A stretch of 64,000 nt of DNA, taken from Daucus carota subsp. sativus. Its lineage: Eukaryota; Streptophyta; Magnoliopsida; Apiales; Apiaceae. The notes beneath the pieces are model-generated. The model did not search any database, was not told the origin of the DNA, and saw only the letters and a list, made by a program, of their open reading frames with translations. Shown in pieces: positions 27,575 through 39,695 of the stretch. A program made the position numbers and the translations under genes. Each line of letters starts with the position of its first letter. The stretch's first letter is position 1. Location of the stretch: NCBI RefSeq assembly GCF_001625215.2, contig NC_030385.2:43053598-43117597 (forward strand). Direction: 5' to 3'.

Positions 27575-28073
27575 TTAAGTTTGGTCTGTGGGTTGTTTAA
27601 CATCAGTTTCAGTTAAATCAAGAACAGAAGCTGGGGTATGCATAGTCACAGCTACACCATTTGCATTAAATGCTTCTTCCCGCTTGTTCAAATCAATCAT
27701 CTTTATTAGACTTTGATAAGGAGCTACAGCTTTTCCTTGTATAACCCTTCTTTTGGGTTTAAATTTGAGGTTTTCGGATTAAAGCAAGTTCATTCTTTCC
27801 ACTGTGATGTTTTCTTTTATGGTTTGGATCATTGCTTGGAGTTGTATTCTGATGGGAAACATCATTTCTTCCATATACTCGTACTTTGTTCGGTTTAAAA
27901 AATAAGGGCACATACAAACCTCTTAAAGCAGCCTCTTTCTTGTTGGTATTTTTAACTTTCAAAATAATTTTCCTTTTATCTTCTACATTATGTTGTTGAA
28001 CAGGTTCCTTTCCCCGCTCTTGGGTCATAGACTTGCTTTCTATAAGTTGCATGTATCTTCGGCTCTTCGCCAT
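27575..28073 (-). pseudogene. Unrecognised captured-gene fragment with a frame change
   Basis: One minus-strand frame opens at an ATG at 28073 (MAKSRRYMQLIESKS) and runs 104 codons to a stop at about 27759. A second, overlapping frame continues to 27575 (contains APYQSLIKMIDLNKREEAF, ends TDVKQPTDQT). Together they read like one protein of mostly charged, low-hydrophobic composition, broken by a frameshift or by a small intron I cannot place. Family unknown. Confidence 0.35.
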
Positions 28074-28140
28074 AGAAATCTGAACATATATGAAAACTTA
28101 TTGAAAATCACTTACAATTGGATTAGGTACATCGTCTTAC

Positions 28141-28259
28141 TTGCACATCATCCATGGGACACCAGTTTTAAGGCCTACAACCATGCTTGAGAACCATTTT
28201 GTATAAGATTTTCCTGGAGTACCTATTTTCCATTCTATCGGACCATATTCATCCTCAAT
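28141..28259 (-). pseudogene. Exon-like fragment inside the Helitron
   Basis: This 119-nt segment is bounded by TGTGCAG (acceptor side) and GTAAGA (donor side). It is open throughout and encodes [20 protein letters not shown] followed by [18 protein letters not shown]. The residue make-up and flanking splice signals suggest an exon of a captured host gene. The family is not recognised, and the phase to the neighbouring fragment is not resolved. Confidence 0.4.
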
Positions 28260-29808
28260 CTGCACAACATAATCATCAAATCGAAAAAAAGGTCAATCTC
28301 TTTTACTAATTGCAAGTTAACAAAATATTAAACTCGTGATTCAATTTATTAAAAAAAAGTTTTAGGACCTGAGACATGATAATCGGTCCACCCTAGGGTC
28401 CAAATAACATGTTCAAATTCATCATGTTGACAATCATATCAGTAAAATATTGCATTTCCGCTTATGTTTCACATTAGTCAAAATTAGTAAACAATCAGAA
28501 GTGAAGAGAAGTGATAAATTTCATATTCTTGGATATTCGATCTACTGCATCAAAACTGAACATAAAACAAAAAGAACAATCCACATCAGAAGATGAGATC
28601 ATTATATCAGAACATAAACACGAAATATGTCAAGAAAATAATGTAAAATGAAGTATAATCAACTGAAGTTGGAAATTGGAATTCCAATAAACAAATATGC
28701 ACGCCTCTATGTCATACGTGTTGCCGTATATAATATTGTTTTTTTTATTTTTTATTTCAGAAATGCAAGTGGCCAATACAACATTGATAGGCCAGCAGAG
28801 AGCATTTTATAAAACTATAGACAACCAACCAACTCTGATCTAGGAGCTTATTAAATGCAATAACTTCGAAATTATAGTGTTAGGATATCAAGGACTAAAT
28901 ACTTTAACATAATATCACACATTTGGGTCAGAAAAGAAAACTTAAAAATTTTATATTATCTTATCACAGATACGATATCTATAACCTGGAAGTAACACCA
29001 GCCTTTTACTTTGTTGCCAAAAGCACTGTTGAATCTGCAGATCAACATATATACGAAACATTAGTGATCATTATGGAATGTGTACATGCTACAGTTGCAT
29101 TAAACACATACATAACCTTATATGCCGACCGCTGATGTCTAGGAAAGTAAAATCTGTTGCTTTAGTGCATCCTTAAAGTCCAGATCATTTTCCACATTGT
29201 TTTATTTCATAAAAAATATATCAACTCTCCACAGTGCTTTCTCATGATATTTTCCAGCGCCAAAATTTCAATCTAAACATCATTGTTACTTAAATATCAA
29301 ATACAAACACCGCATAATATTAAAAATTAAAATCAGAATGAAAACTAATAACAATAATAAGTCACAGAAGTCTGAATACTTAATTTAGTACATGAAGCCA
29401 TGTACATATAAGAACCTGTAACACTGGTCCAAGTTCAATTTCTACAGAGAACTAATGAACAATATCTCGGTATCATCATGGCTTCCCAAAATTTGAATTT
29501 AAGACATCACATAAAATTAAAAATTAATAAAAGAATCATAACACAATGATGATAAAAATAAAAATATTTCAATGAAGCATTTTATCAAACAGTTGGTGAA
29601 TATAAATAAAACTCACAAACTCTAGACATATTTCAATTAATAATAAATGAAGTTACAAAAAATCACCTAGGCTTGTGGCAGAATGAAATCTTCAGACAAA
29701 CACATCCTCCTTAACTGTAACTACACACCCAACAATATTTCACTTGAAGAGCTTGCATAATCTATTATAAATTAGGTTAAATCAGTGAACAAAAGTTGTT
29801 TATAGTAC

Positions 29809-30054
29809 CATGCTCGTCTTCCTCAAGCATCAAATCTTCAATAGTATATGGAAGCTTGGGTTCTTTGTTCTCCATCATGGATAAATCGTGGCTAACTACA
29901 TAAGCAATGAAATTTGTAAACAGTAAAAAGAGCCAACTCAATCAACCAAGAAGATTATAAGAAAAGTCGAGCGACTTACAAACATTGTACTGGATGGTGG
30001 TTGTTGAATACCTAGATCACCATAGTCTTTTCGAAGCTCCATTGTTCGATTCAT
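29809..30054 (-). pseudogene. Two candidate 5' exons of a captured gene inside the Helitron
   Basis: 29980-30054 starts with ATG and encodes MNRTMELRKDYGDLGIQQPP with five more residues before a GTAAGT donor. 29809 to about 29878 encodes MMENKEPKLPYTIEDLMLEE with three more residues before a GT donor. Both are open, but the phase of the simplest splice between them does not fit, so the exact structure is uncertain. No known domain is recognised. Confidence 0.3.
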
Positions 30055-31189
30055 TCGCGTGCAAGTTTGTGAGAGGCGGCAATTTGAATTTTTAAGCAAA
30101 TTGATTCATCACAGATTTGAAAAGATATTAGGTTTGGTACTATAGATGTAATGGTTTCTTAATCAGGCGACACGTTTACGAAATGAACGGTGGATTACTG
30201 CAGTTGTTGGTAAGATAGCTGGAGACACAGTCACCTGCTTTTTTTATTCTGTAATGTAACACGTGTGTAAGTCTGAAACTGAAAGTAGAGATCGTATTTA
30301 GGCAGTGGCATGTGATCACCGGTAAATCTTATTTTCTTTTTTCTTTTTGTAATAAGACACTAAATCTTATTTCTATATTATCATATTTTTATTCGTAAGT
30401 GTTCTATGAAAAAAAAATATTATAATATATAAATATGTGTCAAAAACATTTATCAAATTAATATATTTATAAAAATGTTTATTATTTATTTGAAATTTTT
30501 ACCTTCTCAACACATTTTTCGAGGTATCTATTTGATATTTTATACGACTTTAGTGATCAAAATGATACCACTAAAAAACCAATGAAAAAAGTGATACATG
30601 TCATTTACATCGGTGACCAACTTGATATTTAACCCTATTTATAAAATATATAACTTTTTACTGAACATAGTTATGTTCCAAAATAATTATATAAAAATTT
30701 AAAATAATTTTATATCAAATTGCATTCATTCTTTTGAGTGAATAAAAATAAATTTTATTTCAAATCATGCTAAAAATATTTATTTTGAAATATTTTTTTT
30801 TCCAAAAAATTATCATAATAAACATCATATTTACATAATAAAAATAAAATGCACGACAAAATAAATAAATTAGCATTTTAATAAATAAATGAATGACGTA
30901 GTATTTAATATTTCATCACCCACCTGAACAAATTTCACAATATAAATATAATTGTAAAATATATTAATTAATTTACGTATATATTGTACTCGGAAAAATC
31001 TGTATCCGAAAAAATGGATATAAATAGATACTTTTTGAATAATTTGTGCTTAGATCGTAAAGAATGTAAATCTACTCTTCACCATTTTATCAAAAATCTT
31101 TTAAAAATCAAAATCAAATACAATTTATTACAAAGATTAAAATCAATCTATTAAAAAAATTCTAGTCGAATACATCATTGATACTGCAC

Positions 31190-34100
31190 CTAAGATGTTC
31201 CTGTGTTAGGGCCAACTACGCCCAAAGCCACCTTTATTTTTTGACATCTGTCTCTAACCATCTGTGCGAGGTGGAAAGCCCGTGCATCCATGTCCTCGGT
31301 CTGAGATTGACTTATTACGAATTGATATGACAGTGAGAGAAGAGTTCCGCCGGAGCTTGAACCTTCTGTGCCCGATACAGGTCCAACCGGAAATATGGTG
31401 AAACCTGAAGGAACCAGAGCTATATAATCTGGATCTCCCCCATTTATCATCCAATTCATTGCCTGATTTTCGACAAGGCTAAACACGATATGTGATGCTA
31501 CTGGATCACTCCAACTTTCCTGCACTAGTAGCTTCTCCAGGTTCTGCAATTTTTCAATATTTAGTCGCAGTTTGATAATACTGTAACAAATAACAAAGAT
31601 TTTTATATACAAGTACTTACCGAAATTTTATATACGGTTACACCACTGCTACCTTCTTGGTCAAGAGGAGTGTGGTGTACCAGATCATATTCATTCCCCA
31701 TTTTAAACATGTCCCACTGTTGATCATCAAATATATGGATTCAGAATGAATGTCTTGTTATTAAGTAAATAATCTTCGACACTGAGATTTGAGACTCGAC
31801 TAATGACAAACAAAAAACTATGAAACAATCGTAGTACAAATATGCATACCTCCCATCGTTGTCTACTACTGCTGAAGAAATTGAAAACCATTTTAGGTGG
31901 AATTGGTAGAAAAAAAGAGCTGGAACCACTTAGCAGGGTGCCATGTGGTAGGCCAGGTTCGTCGATGACTCTTCTACTCATCAACTTCATGTTTGCACCA
32001 AAATTGCCCTGCAACTCAGTCCATTTACCAGCCTTTGGACCGGTAATCCCAACAAAGCAGTTGTTCACCATTCTCTCTGAGAGTTTCAGTATCGCGATTC
32101 TCCCTTCTCGATTTGACGACGTAACTGTGAAAAGACAATAATGTCATATCAAGAAAGCTATGAGACGTTATAAACATGCACATCAATTGCTTCAATACTA
32201 GCAAGTAATATATGCCTAAATAATCCAATTTTATGTTTACTCACCTAAATTGCTGAAGTCCGTTGATGGAACAATGGGGAAAATCGCAGCTGCAGAACGT
32301 CGACAATGTAAATGTAGAATTGACATCCATCTCTTGGCTCCAAATCCCAGACCCGAACGTAGTATGCCTTCACACATATTGCTCACATTATTACTTTCGG
32401 TACATACGTTCTCGATCCAAGTAACCTGTTAAATCACAACAATAATAGTAATCAGTTTAAGTAATATCTATACATAATATATCAAACTAAGCTGATAAGA
32501 CTGTTATAATACTTAATACAAAACCTTTTGAATTTGCCTACCTTTGAAGTTCCATCTGGCAATTCTTCTATCACGCAACCTGATGGCCTTTTTCGGCAGG
32601 TCGTGATTCCTGGAATGGGGAGTACATCGTCTACGGAAACATCAACCACTATCCACACCCCCGCACGATATTTTGTGCAATATCTTGCGAAATAGCATTC
32701 GCGTTTGGGGATCAATGGTAAGGGAATATGATATTCCGCCGTCATCTGAATTATAAATGCATAAATCATTGATAATTATTATATAGTTGCACATATGTGA
32801 GTTAAGAATATAGACTAAACAGATGTGTTATACCAGTTGAAGAGCTCCGTTAAAATCTTCTCCAACACTTAGAATGTCAAGTGTCAGAGCTCTGGCGACG
32901 ATGGCCGAAAAGGTGGATGACCATTCATTCTAGTATCAAGAAAATCAAAGACTTAGATGATTATTATTGAATGATAATAATATATGTAAAATAAAAATAA
33001 TAATATGTAATACTCACAACATCCATGAGAACATTAAGCAGTTGTTTCGAGTGGATTGAGACCGTAGCTGTATGGCCCGAAGCTTCAAATATTAGCCTCC
33101 CAGTTGCGTTATCAGCACTGGCCGGACTCCGCCATGATTCCGCAACATTAGCCATAACTTTTAGCTCCTCCGCAGCTGAAAGTACAAGTTGTTCCACTCG
33201 TTGCCTTAACGGAGCGGCTATATTGATTGAGTCCGCCGGATAATCACCAGCTACTGGTAATTTACGCTTTTTCGACTGTACACGAAAATTATTATAAAAA
33301 AAGTGAATAAATCGAGTGAGAACAATGTTTTAAATTGAAATTAATGTACAAAATTAATTTACCATATCTATATTTTGCACTTGCATGGGGTTGAGGTTAC
33401 TTCCTTGGGAGAGTGGTCCTTTACCCCGACCAGCGTATTCCGATGTGTTTCTCTTTTGAGCTTCTTCACGCAGGTGCGCATTTTCAGCACGGAGCTTCGG
33501 AATCTGCGCATTTTCAGCATGGAGCTTCTGAATCTCTAACCGTTGAGCCTCATAGTCAGGATATCCAGCGCGGAGCTTTTGGTTCTCTAACCGGAGAGCC
33601 TCCATTTCAGCGCGGACCTTCTTGCTCTCTATCTGACCAGCCTCCTTTTTTCCTCGTTCTCTTTGGCTCTACAGAATTTTGCATGATAGGTGATTTCAAT
33701 GTGAGTAAAATTGTTACAAATAACTTGTATACAAAGACTTTCAATTGAGGTGGAGGCATAATTAATGTAATAAAGAGGAAGCAAATACGTACCTTCTTTA
33801 GTTGACTGCGCTTGTTCTGAAACCAGACATTGACTTGTCCAGGGTTCAGCCCTATTCTCCTAGCAAGCTCCTTTCTTTGCTCCTCGTCAGGGTGCTGATT
33901 GTTGTTGAAGTAGCTACATTATAGACAAAAAAAAAATTTAGAGTACAGTAGAATACAATGAAGGGTTTGTCTAGTGTGTTCCTGCACATTCTAAGCACTA
34001 AATTTTATAGGTTTAGAACATTTTGATTGGTGTGGTTGTTGCATTTGCAGGGGGTCCACCATTATTAGAAAACAACAACCAATCAAAATGACTCAAACTT

Positions 34101-34660
34101 GTGAAATTTAGTGTTTAGCATGTGACCATGGGAACCGTACAATGAAAACTAAGTTAAAGAGTGATGAGATGCTCTTACTCGTTCATCGCAGCGACTTGCT
34201 GTTCAGTGTGCCTCTTGCTCCCTTTATAAGACTGAGAGGAGGAGCCCGGAGACGCAGCAGCCAAAGCATCAACAGCATCATGACCACCAAAATAACCAGC
34301 GGCAGACGCATCATAAGCAGTACCATAATTGGAAAAGGAACCACCGGCAGACGCAGCAGAAGCAGCTCCATAATTGGAAAAGGAACCACCGGCAGACACA
34401 GCAGAAGCACCATAATTGGAAAAGGAACCACCGGCAGAAGCAGCTCCATAGCCAGCATAAACACCGCCAGCATACTCAGCATTATAGTCAACAAATGCAC
34501 CACCAGGAGCAGCACAATAGCTCGGAAAACCAGCACCAAAAAAAGCAGCCGCTGCAGCGTCCTGATTAACAATTCCAGGCTGGTTCTGGCTGCTACCAAC
34601 TCCGCTTGGGCCTGCTCCTTGTCGTCCTGTTTGCACGTTGTTGTTGTTGTTCATCTCCAT
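31190..34660 (-). CDS. HD-ZIP IV homeodomain-START transcription factor, copy B
   Basis: This is a nearly exact duplicate of the gene at 12681-16152. Exons (5' to 3', minus strand): 34179-34660, 33793-33913, 33363-33668, 33018-33275, 32834-32929, 32542-32745, 32245-32425, 31850-32124, 31621-31716 and 31190-31543. It encodes 790 residues. All splice sites and the reading frame are intact. The only residue difference I found from copy A is Ala for Val in the homeodomain start (EQQVAAMN against EQQVVAMN, from one base at 34192). A synonymous change lies in the last exon. Homeodomain, coiled coil, START and SAD regions are as in copy A. The core promoter and leader intron were copied too, but the sequence upstream of about 36130 is diverged, so expression could differ. 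The Helitron at 25638-31028 ends about 160 bp past its stop codon. Confidence 0.9.
33976..34136. mobile_element. Foldback MITE in HD-ZIP intron 1, copy B
   Basis: Same element as at 15468-15628, with one substitution seen near the right end (GTGACCATGGG instead of GTGCCCATGGG). Confidence 0.6.
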
Positions 34661-35954
34661 TTTGATCTCTACATGCCATAATATCAAGTTGATACATTAG
34701 TTGCCGCGTTACTAATTTACTATACATGATATATTTCATTCACACAAGATACAGGGGAAAAGATGTTGTAAAAGCGCCGCAATGTTGAGTTCAAATAGAT
34801 ATGTAATCTTTACATACATCATAACATCTATATTAAAAAGGTAAAAATGGTACAATTTATTTTGTTGATATTGAAGATATATACTATCTTACATATACAA
34901 TCAACCATTGTTATAAGTATATTATTTACATCTTAATTTTTTGAAATAACTATCTGTATAAAATAGTTTCGAAAAAAATGAAATTATTTACCTTGAGAAT
35001 TTAGAAATAAATCTAGTTTACAAGATAAATTATTGTGTTTATAAAATTTTAACTATCAAATAAAATTGAAATAAACCGATACACAATTATATGAGATTTT
35101 GACAGTAAAAATGATAATCATTTATAACAACACAAAAATTTTGAAAGTAAAAATTTAATCATCTATAATTAACAACACACAATGATACACAATTATATGA
35201 GATCTTGACAGTAAAAATGATAATCATTTATAACAACACAAAAATTTTGAAAGTAAAAATGATAATCATCTATAATTAACAACACACAATGAGACAACAT
35301 GTCTAAGTATGAAACACATAAGGTGATGTCATAAACCATGGATCACAAAACCCTACGCCCACAAACACATATAAAAAGCTCGTTATATGTCTTAAATTAT
35401 GGATCACAAAACCCTATGCCTACAAACACATACAAAGGCGCGCCAAATTTATCAATCAAAAAATAATATAATTTCCTTATATTTCACAAAGCCCTACAAT
35501 CACATATACAAAGTACAAAGCCCTACAATCACATATACAAAAGCACGCCAAATTCATCGAAACCAATATGGATTTGTATATGAATCACAAAATTCATCGA
35601 AACTAGTATGGATTTGTATATGAATCACAAAATCCTTCAAAATTCTGCCTAGAAATCAAAATCACGTAAAAAAAATATAAAAACATGAATAATAAGAAGA
35701 AATAAATAATTAAAACCGATGATATATACTATATAAATTTAATTAATCACAAAATTTCAGTTTTCTGACATGAAAATCACACAAGAATAACTAAAAACGT
35801 CTCTGTCTTTCATATTTTTGGGCTCCGAATGACAGTGTTTTATAATGTTAACACTGAAATTCATCATGATCCAATGAAATGAGCAAGCCATAAACATGAA
35901 AAATGAAAATCAAATGCATGTGCAAATTTTGCACCCTGACAACATATAACTTAC

Positions 35955-36058
35955 ATAAAAATGAGAAAGCCGAGAAGAGAGTAAGCAATTTAAGCAACAA
36001 TTGAGAATGTGAGAAAATGCAGCAGGCAGTGATCCTCTATATATACAGGATCCAATGG
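35955..36058 (-). promoter_or_regulatory. Probable core promoter and leader exon of HD-ZIP copy B
   Basis: Identical to 17447-17550: CCAAT-like box, TATATATAG box and leader exon ending at a GTAAGT donor. The near-identity with copy A ends about 70 bases upstream of this unit. Confidence 0.55.
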
Positions 36059-36130
36059 TGAGGGGTACAATTTTTTGGACAAAATTATTCAAAAGCATGT
36101 ATTGAAAATCTTATATTCCAATCTAGAGAA

Positions 36131-37729
36131 TTGAATATTCCTTTTTTTTTCTATCACATTTATTGATTATTTCATATATGTGATATTAATGTAATTAATT
36201 AATTTGTTTAATATATATAATGACTCATAATTTTTATTTGTGTGATTTTATACTTTTTAGTTTTATAATTAAATTATCTGTATTGACTTATGTTAGTTAT
36301 ATAATTTATGTAACATGTCGTTATTTCTTAGAATATTAAAAATATAAATCCACGATAACAAATCATTATAACACCGTTATATATTATAATCGATTATTTT
36401 ATGGTGAAATTATTTAAAATTATTTGTCTATACCCAATAAATATTAAAATTTTATGTACATTCTCTCGGATTCAAATTTGATTAAATTTAAAACAAAATT
36501 CAGACAACATATATAAATATAATATATGTAAATTAGAACTTAATATTTTACATAAATAAGAGGAAAAAGAATAAAAATCAACAAAATCATGATAATATCT
36601 TTTTCAAATCAACCAATAATATAAATTATTAAATTTATTCATAGGTCCCACAAGATTATAGATTTTATTCATGGGTCCCATAAAAATAAGAGGCAAATAA
36701 TTTATTATATTTTAATATAAATATTACTCTCTCGTCCTATTTTAATTCTATACCTTTCTTTTTCAACTACTCGACACGCATTTTAGTGGTCCTGTATTCC
36801 GTAACTCATTTTTGAAATTTTACACAATTATATTTTACCGTGTATTAAAATCCATACCGCCTCCCGTTCCCCAATATATACTATCCAGCGAATGGAGGGG
36901 AGAGAGTACTAAATAAATATTTGAATCCGGATCTTTTGATTTTTAAACTTAATTTGATCTTTTTTAATATTTAATTCTTCTAAAGATATTTTGGGATTAT
37001 GTGTATGTATTTTTATTCTTGAATTTAATTTGGATTTTTTAAGATTTTTTTCTCTAAATTTTATGTAATTTTACGGGTTGTGAACATGTTTGCAGGTGCC
37101 ATATTATCTAGATGAGTTAACAGATAAAACAACACAAGGCGACAGATTACAAGTTCTTAAAACCTCGATTGCTTTTTCAAAAAAAAAACAAAGAAAAAGA
37201 AAGCCTCGATTGCTAAGTTGAAGGTAAAACATATTTAATATTTCAAATCCAACATAAATCCAAATTTATCAACTATTTTGAATTAAAATCTATTTATATG
37301 ATTATATTCAAGTCTTACTATTTCTACTACTAAAACTTGAATTATTAATCATATTAATAATATAATTTAAAGTAATTAAAATAATAAATATTAAGAAAAT
37401 AATCTTTATAACATGCTTAGAAAATTATAGTCTCATGGATGTGTATAAAAAATATGTCTGATTGTTATTAAAATAAGATATGTGCAATATCTTGAGATTA
37501 CATATAAATTTAAATTTCCTCAACATGATTGATATTCAATTGTGTTATATTTTTCATTTCTTAGTTATAGTTTTAAAAATTTTTATAAATAAAATTTTTA
37601 ATTTTAACTCTATTCATATTTATCGCTTTTCATTGTGGTGCTATGAACTTTCCACTGTGGTGCAATTTTCATAATCGTTTATTACTACAAGGTTAATATC
37701 TAGCTGTTAAAATAAAATTCTTTACATTG
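36131..37729. repeat. Diverged upstream flank paired with 17625-20071
   Basis: It aligns along its length with the copy A flank but with many substitutions and indels. It contains the empty site of the MULE-like element (37708-37716). It also has an extra segment of about 140 bp at about 37073-37214, absent from copy A and bordered by CCTCGATTGCT repeats. No gene. Confidence 0.8.
36727..36907. mobile_element. Stowaway-like MITE, second copy (diverged)
   Basis: Positional equivalent of 18237-18454, with TA on both sides and degenerate CTCTCTCGTCC / GGAGGGGAGAGAG termini. Confidence 0.6.
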
Positions 37730-38216
37730 GATCATTCGTCTTCAAATTTTAACAAATATATTTTTAAATAATAACTATTTATTATAAATAACCAGTAATG
37801 TTTTCTAAATTCAATCAAATAAAATTTTATATATATTTATATATATGTGTGTGTTATTCTAATTATTTGAAATTTTATAATTTAAAAATCTGAATTTAAA
37901 ATTTTGTTATTTAAAAATCTGTATTTAAAATTTGTTGATCCCGTAAACAAAAGTGTTTTAGTGGTAATAGTCATAATGATTAGCTAATTTAGTTTATTAT
38001 TTTAAACGATATTTTTATCAAACGTTATCATTAGTCGTATGATTGAATAATAGTTAAGAATAAATAAATAACAATATCTTAAATAAACAAATGAAAAGGA
38101 GAGGGCTCAAATTTGAAATCGTTGACTATATTAAGATTTTATAACATATACGTTTAAATATTTAAACGTCACAAAATTCTCTTAATATAATTTTATATTA
38201 TTCAAGGACATTTAAA
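37730..38216. other. AT-rich spacer, nothing recognised
   Basis: Homology to the copy A flank ends near 37729. No gene or bounded repeat was seen before the Helitron at 38217. Confidence 0.5.
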
Positions 38217-38980
38217 TCAATATACTTATATAAAGGAGAAGCGTGGGGCGGTTAGGTAGCGTCTCTCAGAAAGCTCTGTTCTATTTTTCTAATTTTCTAA
38301 AATTTTTGGATGAAAAAATATCAAAAATAAAAATTATCTTTTTTAGTTTCGGATATATTTGGAAAAGGTTTCAAAACTACCTTTTTCAAAATATCAAAAT
38401 CAAATCAAAATTTGAAATTATTATCATATTTTTGGAAAAAGTGCATATCAAAAACCAAAAGAATTTTTGATAAACCGGTCTTTTTCTCAAATCAACCCCT
38501 ATAAATTCAGGTAGACATCATAAAATTTAACACACAAATTTTTTTTTTAGCTTATTTGTCTTCTCCGTCTAATACAATAATGAGTTACACTATGCTACTA
38601 TGTTTGATGTTTTGAATGACGATAGAGATGATTGGCTAACAAAATTAAGAGTTTGTCGGATGTGGGAGTCGACAAATCGAAACACCGGAGAACCATATAG
38701 TGTGTATATGATATTGATGGATGAAAAAGTCAATAAATTAACTGTTATTAATACATGTTTATTGGTTATTTTTTATAATATTTGTTTTTTTTATCGAACA
38801 TGTTTGTTGTTATTAATTTTTATATGGTTCACTTTGTATACATGAAAATATTATTCATGCAACACATGATTAGTATTCGGATTAATCACAGATTAGTCTC
38901 CGATATTTTCTTTTTCATTCTACAAATATTAATTTTAAATTATCAATATAATTTTTATAAACGCGCGGTTTATCAACTAG
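38217..38980 (+). mobile_element. Short Helitron-like element, 764 bp
   Basis: It starts TCAATATACTTATATAAAGG after an A. It ends with hairpin ATAAAC-GCGCG-GTTTAT, then CAACTAG, followed by T, the canonical Helitron 3' structure (hairpin about ten bases before a CTAG end, A/T target). The 5' end matches the inverted Helitron at 21503-22878, so the two belong to one family. It carries the RPA-like remnant at 38600-38740. Confidence 0.8.
38600..38740 (+). pseudogene. RPA1-like (DUF223-type) Helitron protein fragment
   Basis: The frame begins MFDVLNDDRDDWLTKLRVCR, continues MWESTNRNTGEPYSVYMILM and then DEKVNK. It closely follows the pattern of the N-terminus of RPA-like proteins encoded by plant Helitrons. 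The frame then runs into hydrophobic AT-rich sequence with no further domain, so this is the first exon or so of a lost gene. Confidence 0.6.
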
Positions 38981-39549
38981 TTTATTCTAAATCTTAAACT
39001 ATAGATAACGAGTGACTCCTTAAATCTCCTCGTTGAAGAACGAAAATCAAACAAGACACGCAAATCCCCCGTAATCTTCTTAACCATTTTGGAAAAATAA
39101 CCGAGAGCCTTATACTTAAGATTTTGAATATATTACTAAACTTATTCTTTTAGTTTTCTATTAAAAATTCATATTTAAAAGAAAAAGTTTATTATTTCAA
39201 AAAAAACTTTATTATATATTAATACTTTATCAAAATCTAAATTTTAAAGCATATCACAGTCATAAAATTTTTAGGATTGTTTTCAAAATTATCCAAATTA
39301 TAATTATTTTTTTAAAAAAATACGGGACAATCATGTATGCAAAGTCGTTTGCAATCCACTAATCTCAAAATCAACTATTTTCGACTCATGTTATAACTTC
39401 ATTCACAATTTCGACTATATTTTAAAAATAAATTTGAAAACATTATTTATAAATTTCCTATATTTTATCACCATAATTTAGGTTATATTATAAACTACTT
39501 TAAAAACAAAGAGTTATATTCTAAACTATTTTGTAAATAGGGCCTTTGT

Positions 39550-39695
39550 AACACTAAATTTTATAAAAATAGCTTGTTTTGATTGGTGAAGTTGATGTGA
39601 ATGGAGGGGGACCGTTATCATTTATTGTTCATCCACCAATCAAAATGAGTTATTTTTATTGGAGTTAGGGATTATTGTGTGCCCTCGGGCACACC
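39550..39695. mobile_element. MITE related to the HD-ZIP intron element
   Basis: It has the arms ACACTAAATTTTATA and TTTTGATTGG / CCAATCAAAA like 15468-15628, but the middle differs. One end holds the 18-bp hairpin GTGTGCCCTCGGGCACAC (39677-39694). Ends are approximate and the target duplication is not clear. Confidence 0.5.

Larger units (their letters stand above)
25638..31028 (-). mobile_element. Helitron-like element, 5.4 kb, with matching empty site in copy A
   Basis: On the minus strand the element starts TCTATTTATATCC and ends CCCATGCGTAGCGGGC..CCTAG, a hairpin-like segment followed by a CTAG terminus. It sits between A (25637) and T (31029) with no target duplication, the standard Helitron insertion pattern. 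The empty site is visible in copy A at 12519/12520 (ATATTTA|TACTTTTTG), fixing both ends. No Rep/helicase frame is present, so it is non-autonomous. It carries several minus-strand exon-like fragments, listed separately. The stretch 26.0-27.5 kb is AT-rich, with a short direct repeat (CGGC..GCCATACCTCG near 26520 and 26610). Confidence 0.75.
25607..36130. repeat. Segmental duplication, B block (nearly identical to 12489-17620)
   Basis: After removing the Helitron (25638-31028), this block follows 12489 to about 17620 base for base. I found about eight substitutions and one poly-A length change. It carries the complete second HD-ZIP IV gene, its leader intron repeats and its core promoter. Past about 36130 the match to the A flank drops sharply. 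Confidence 0.9.

Noticed and set aside
12681-36130. The A/B duplication as a simple assembly duplication artefact
   Set aside because: The copies differ by several substitutions, a poly-A length change, a 5.4-kb Helitron and a MULE, and their flanks are diverged but homologous, which an artefact would not produce. Long reads would still be the decisive test.
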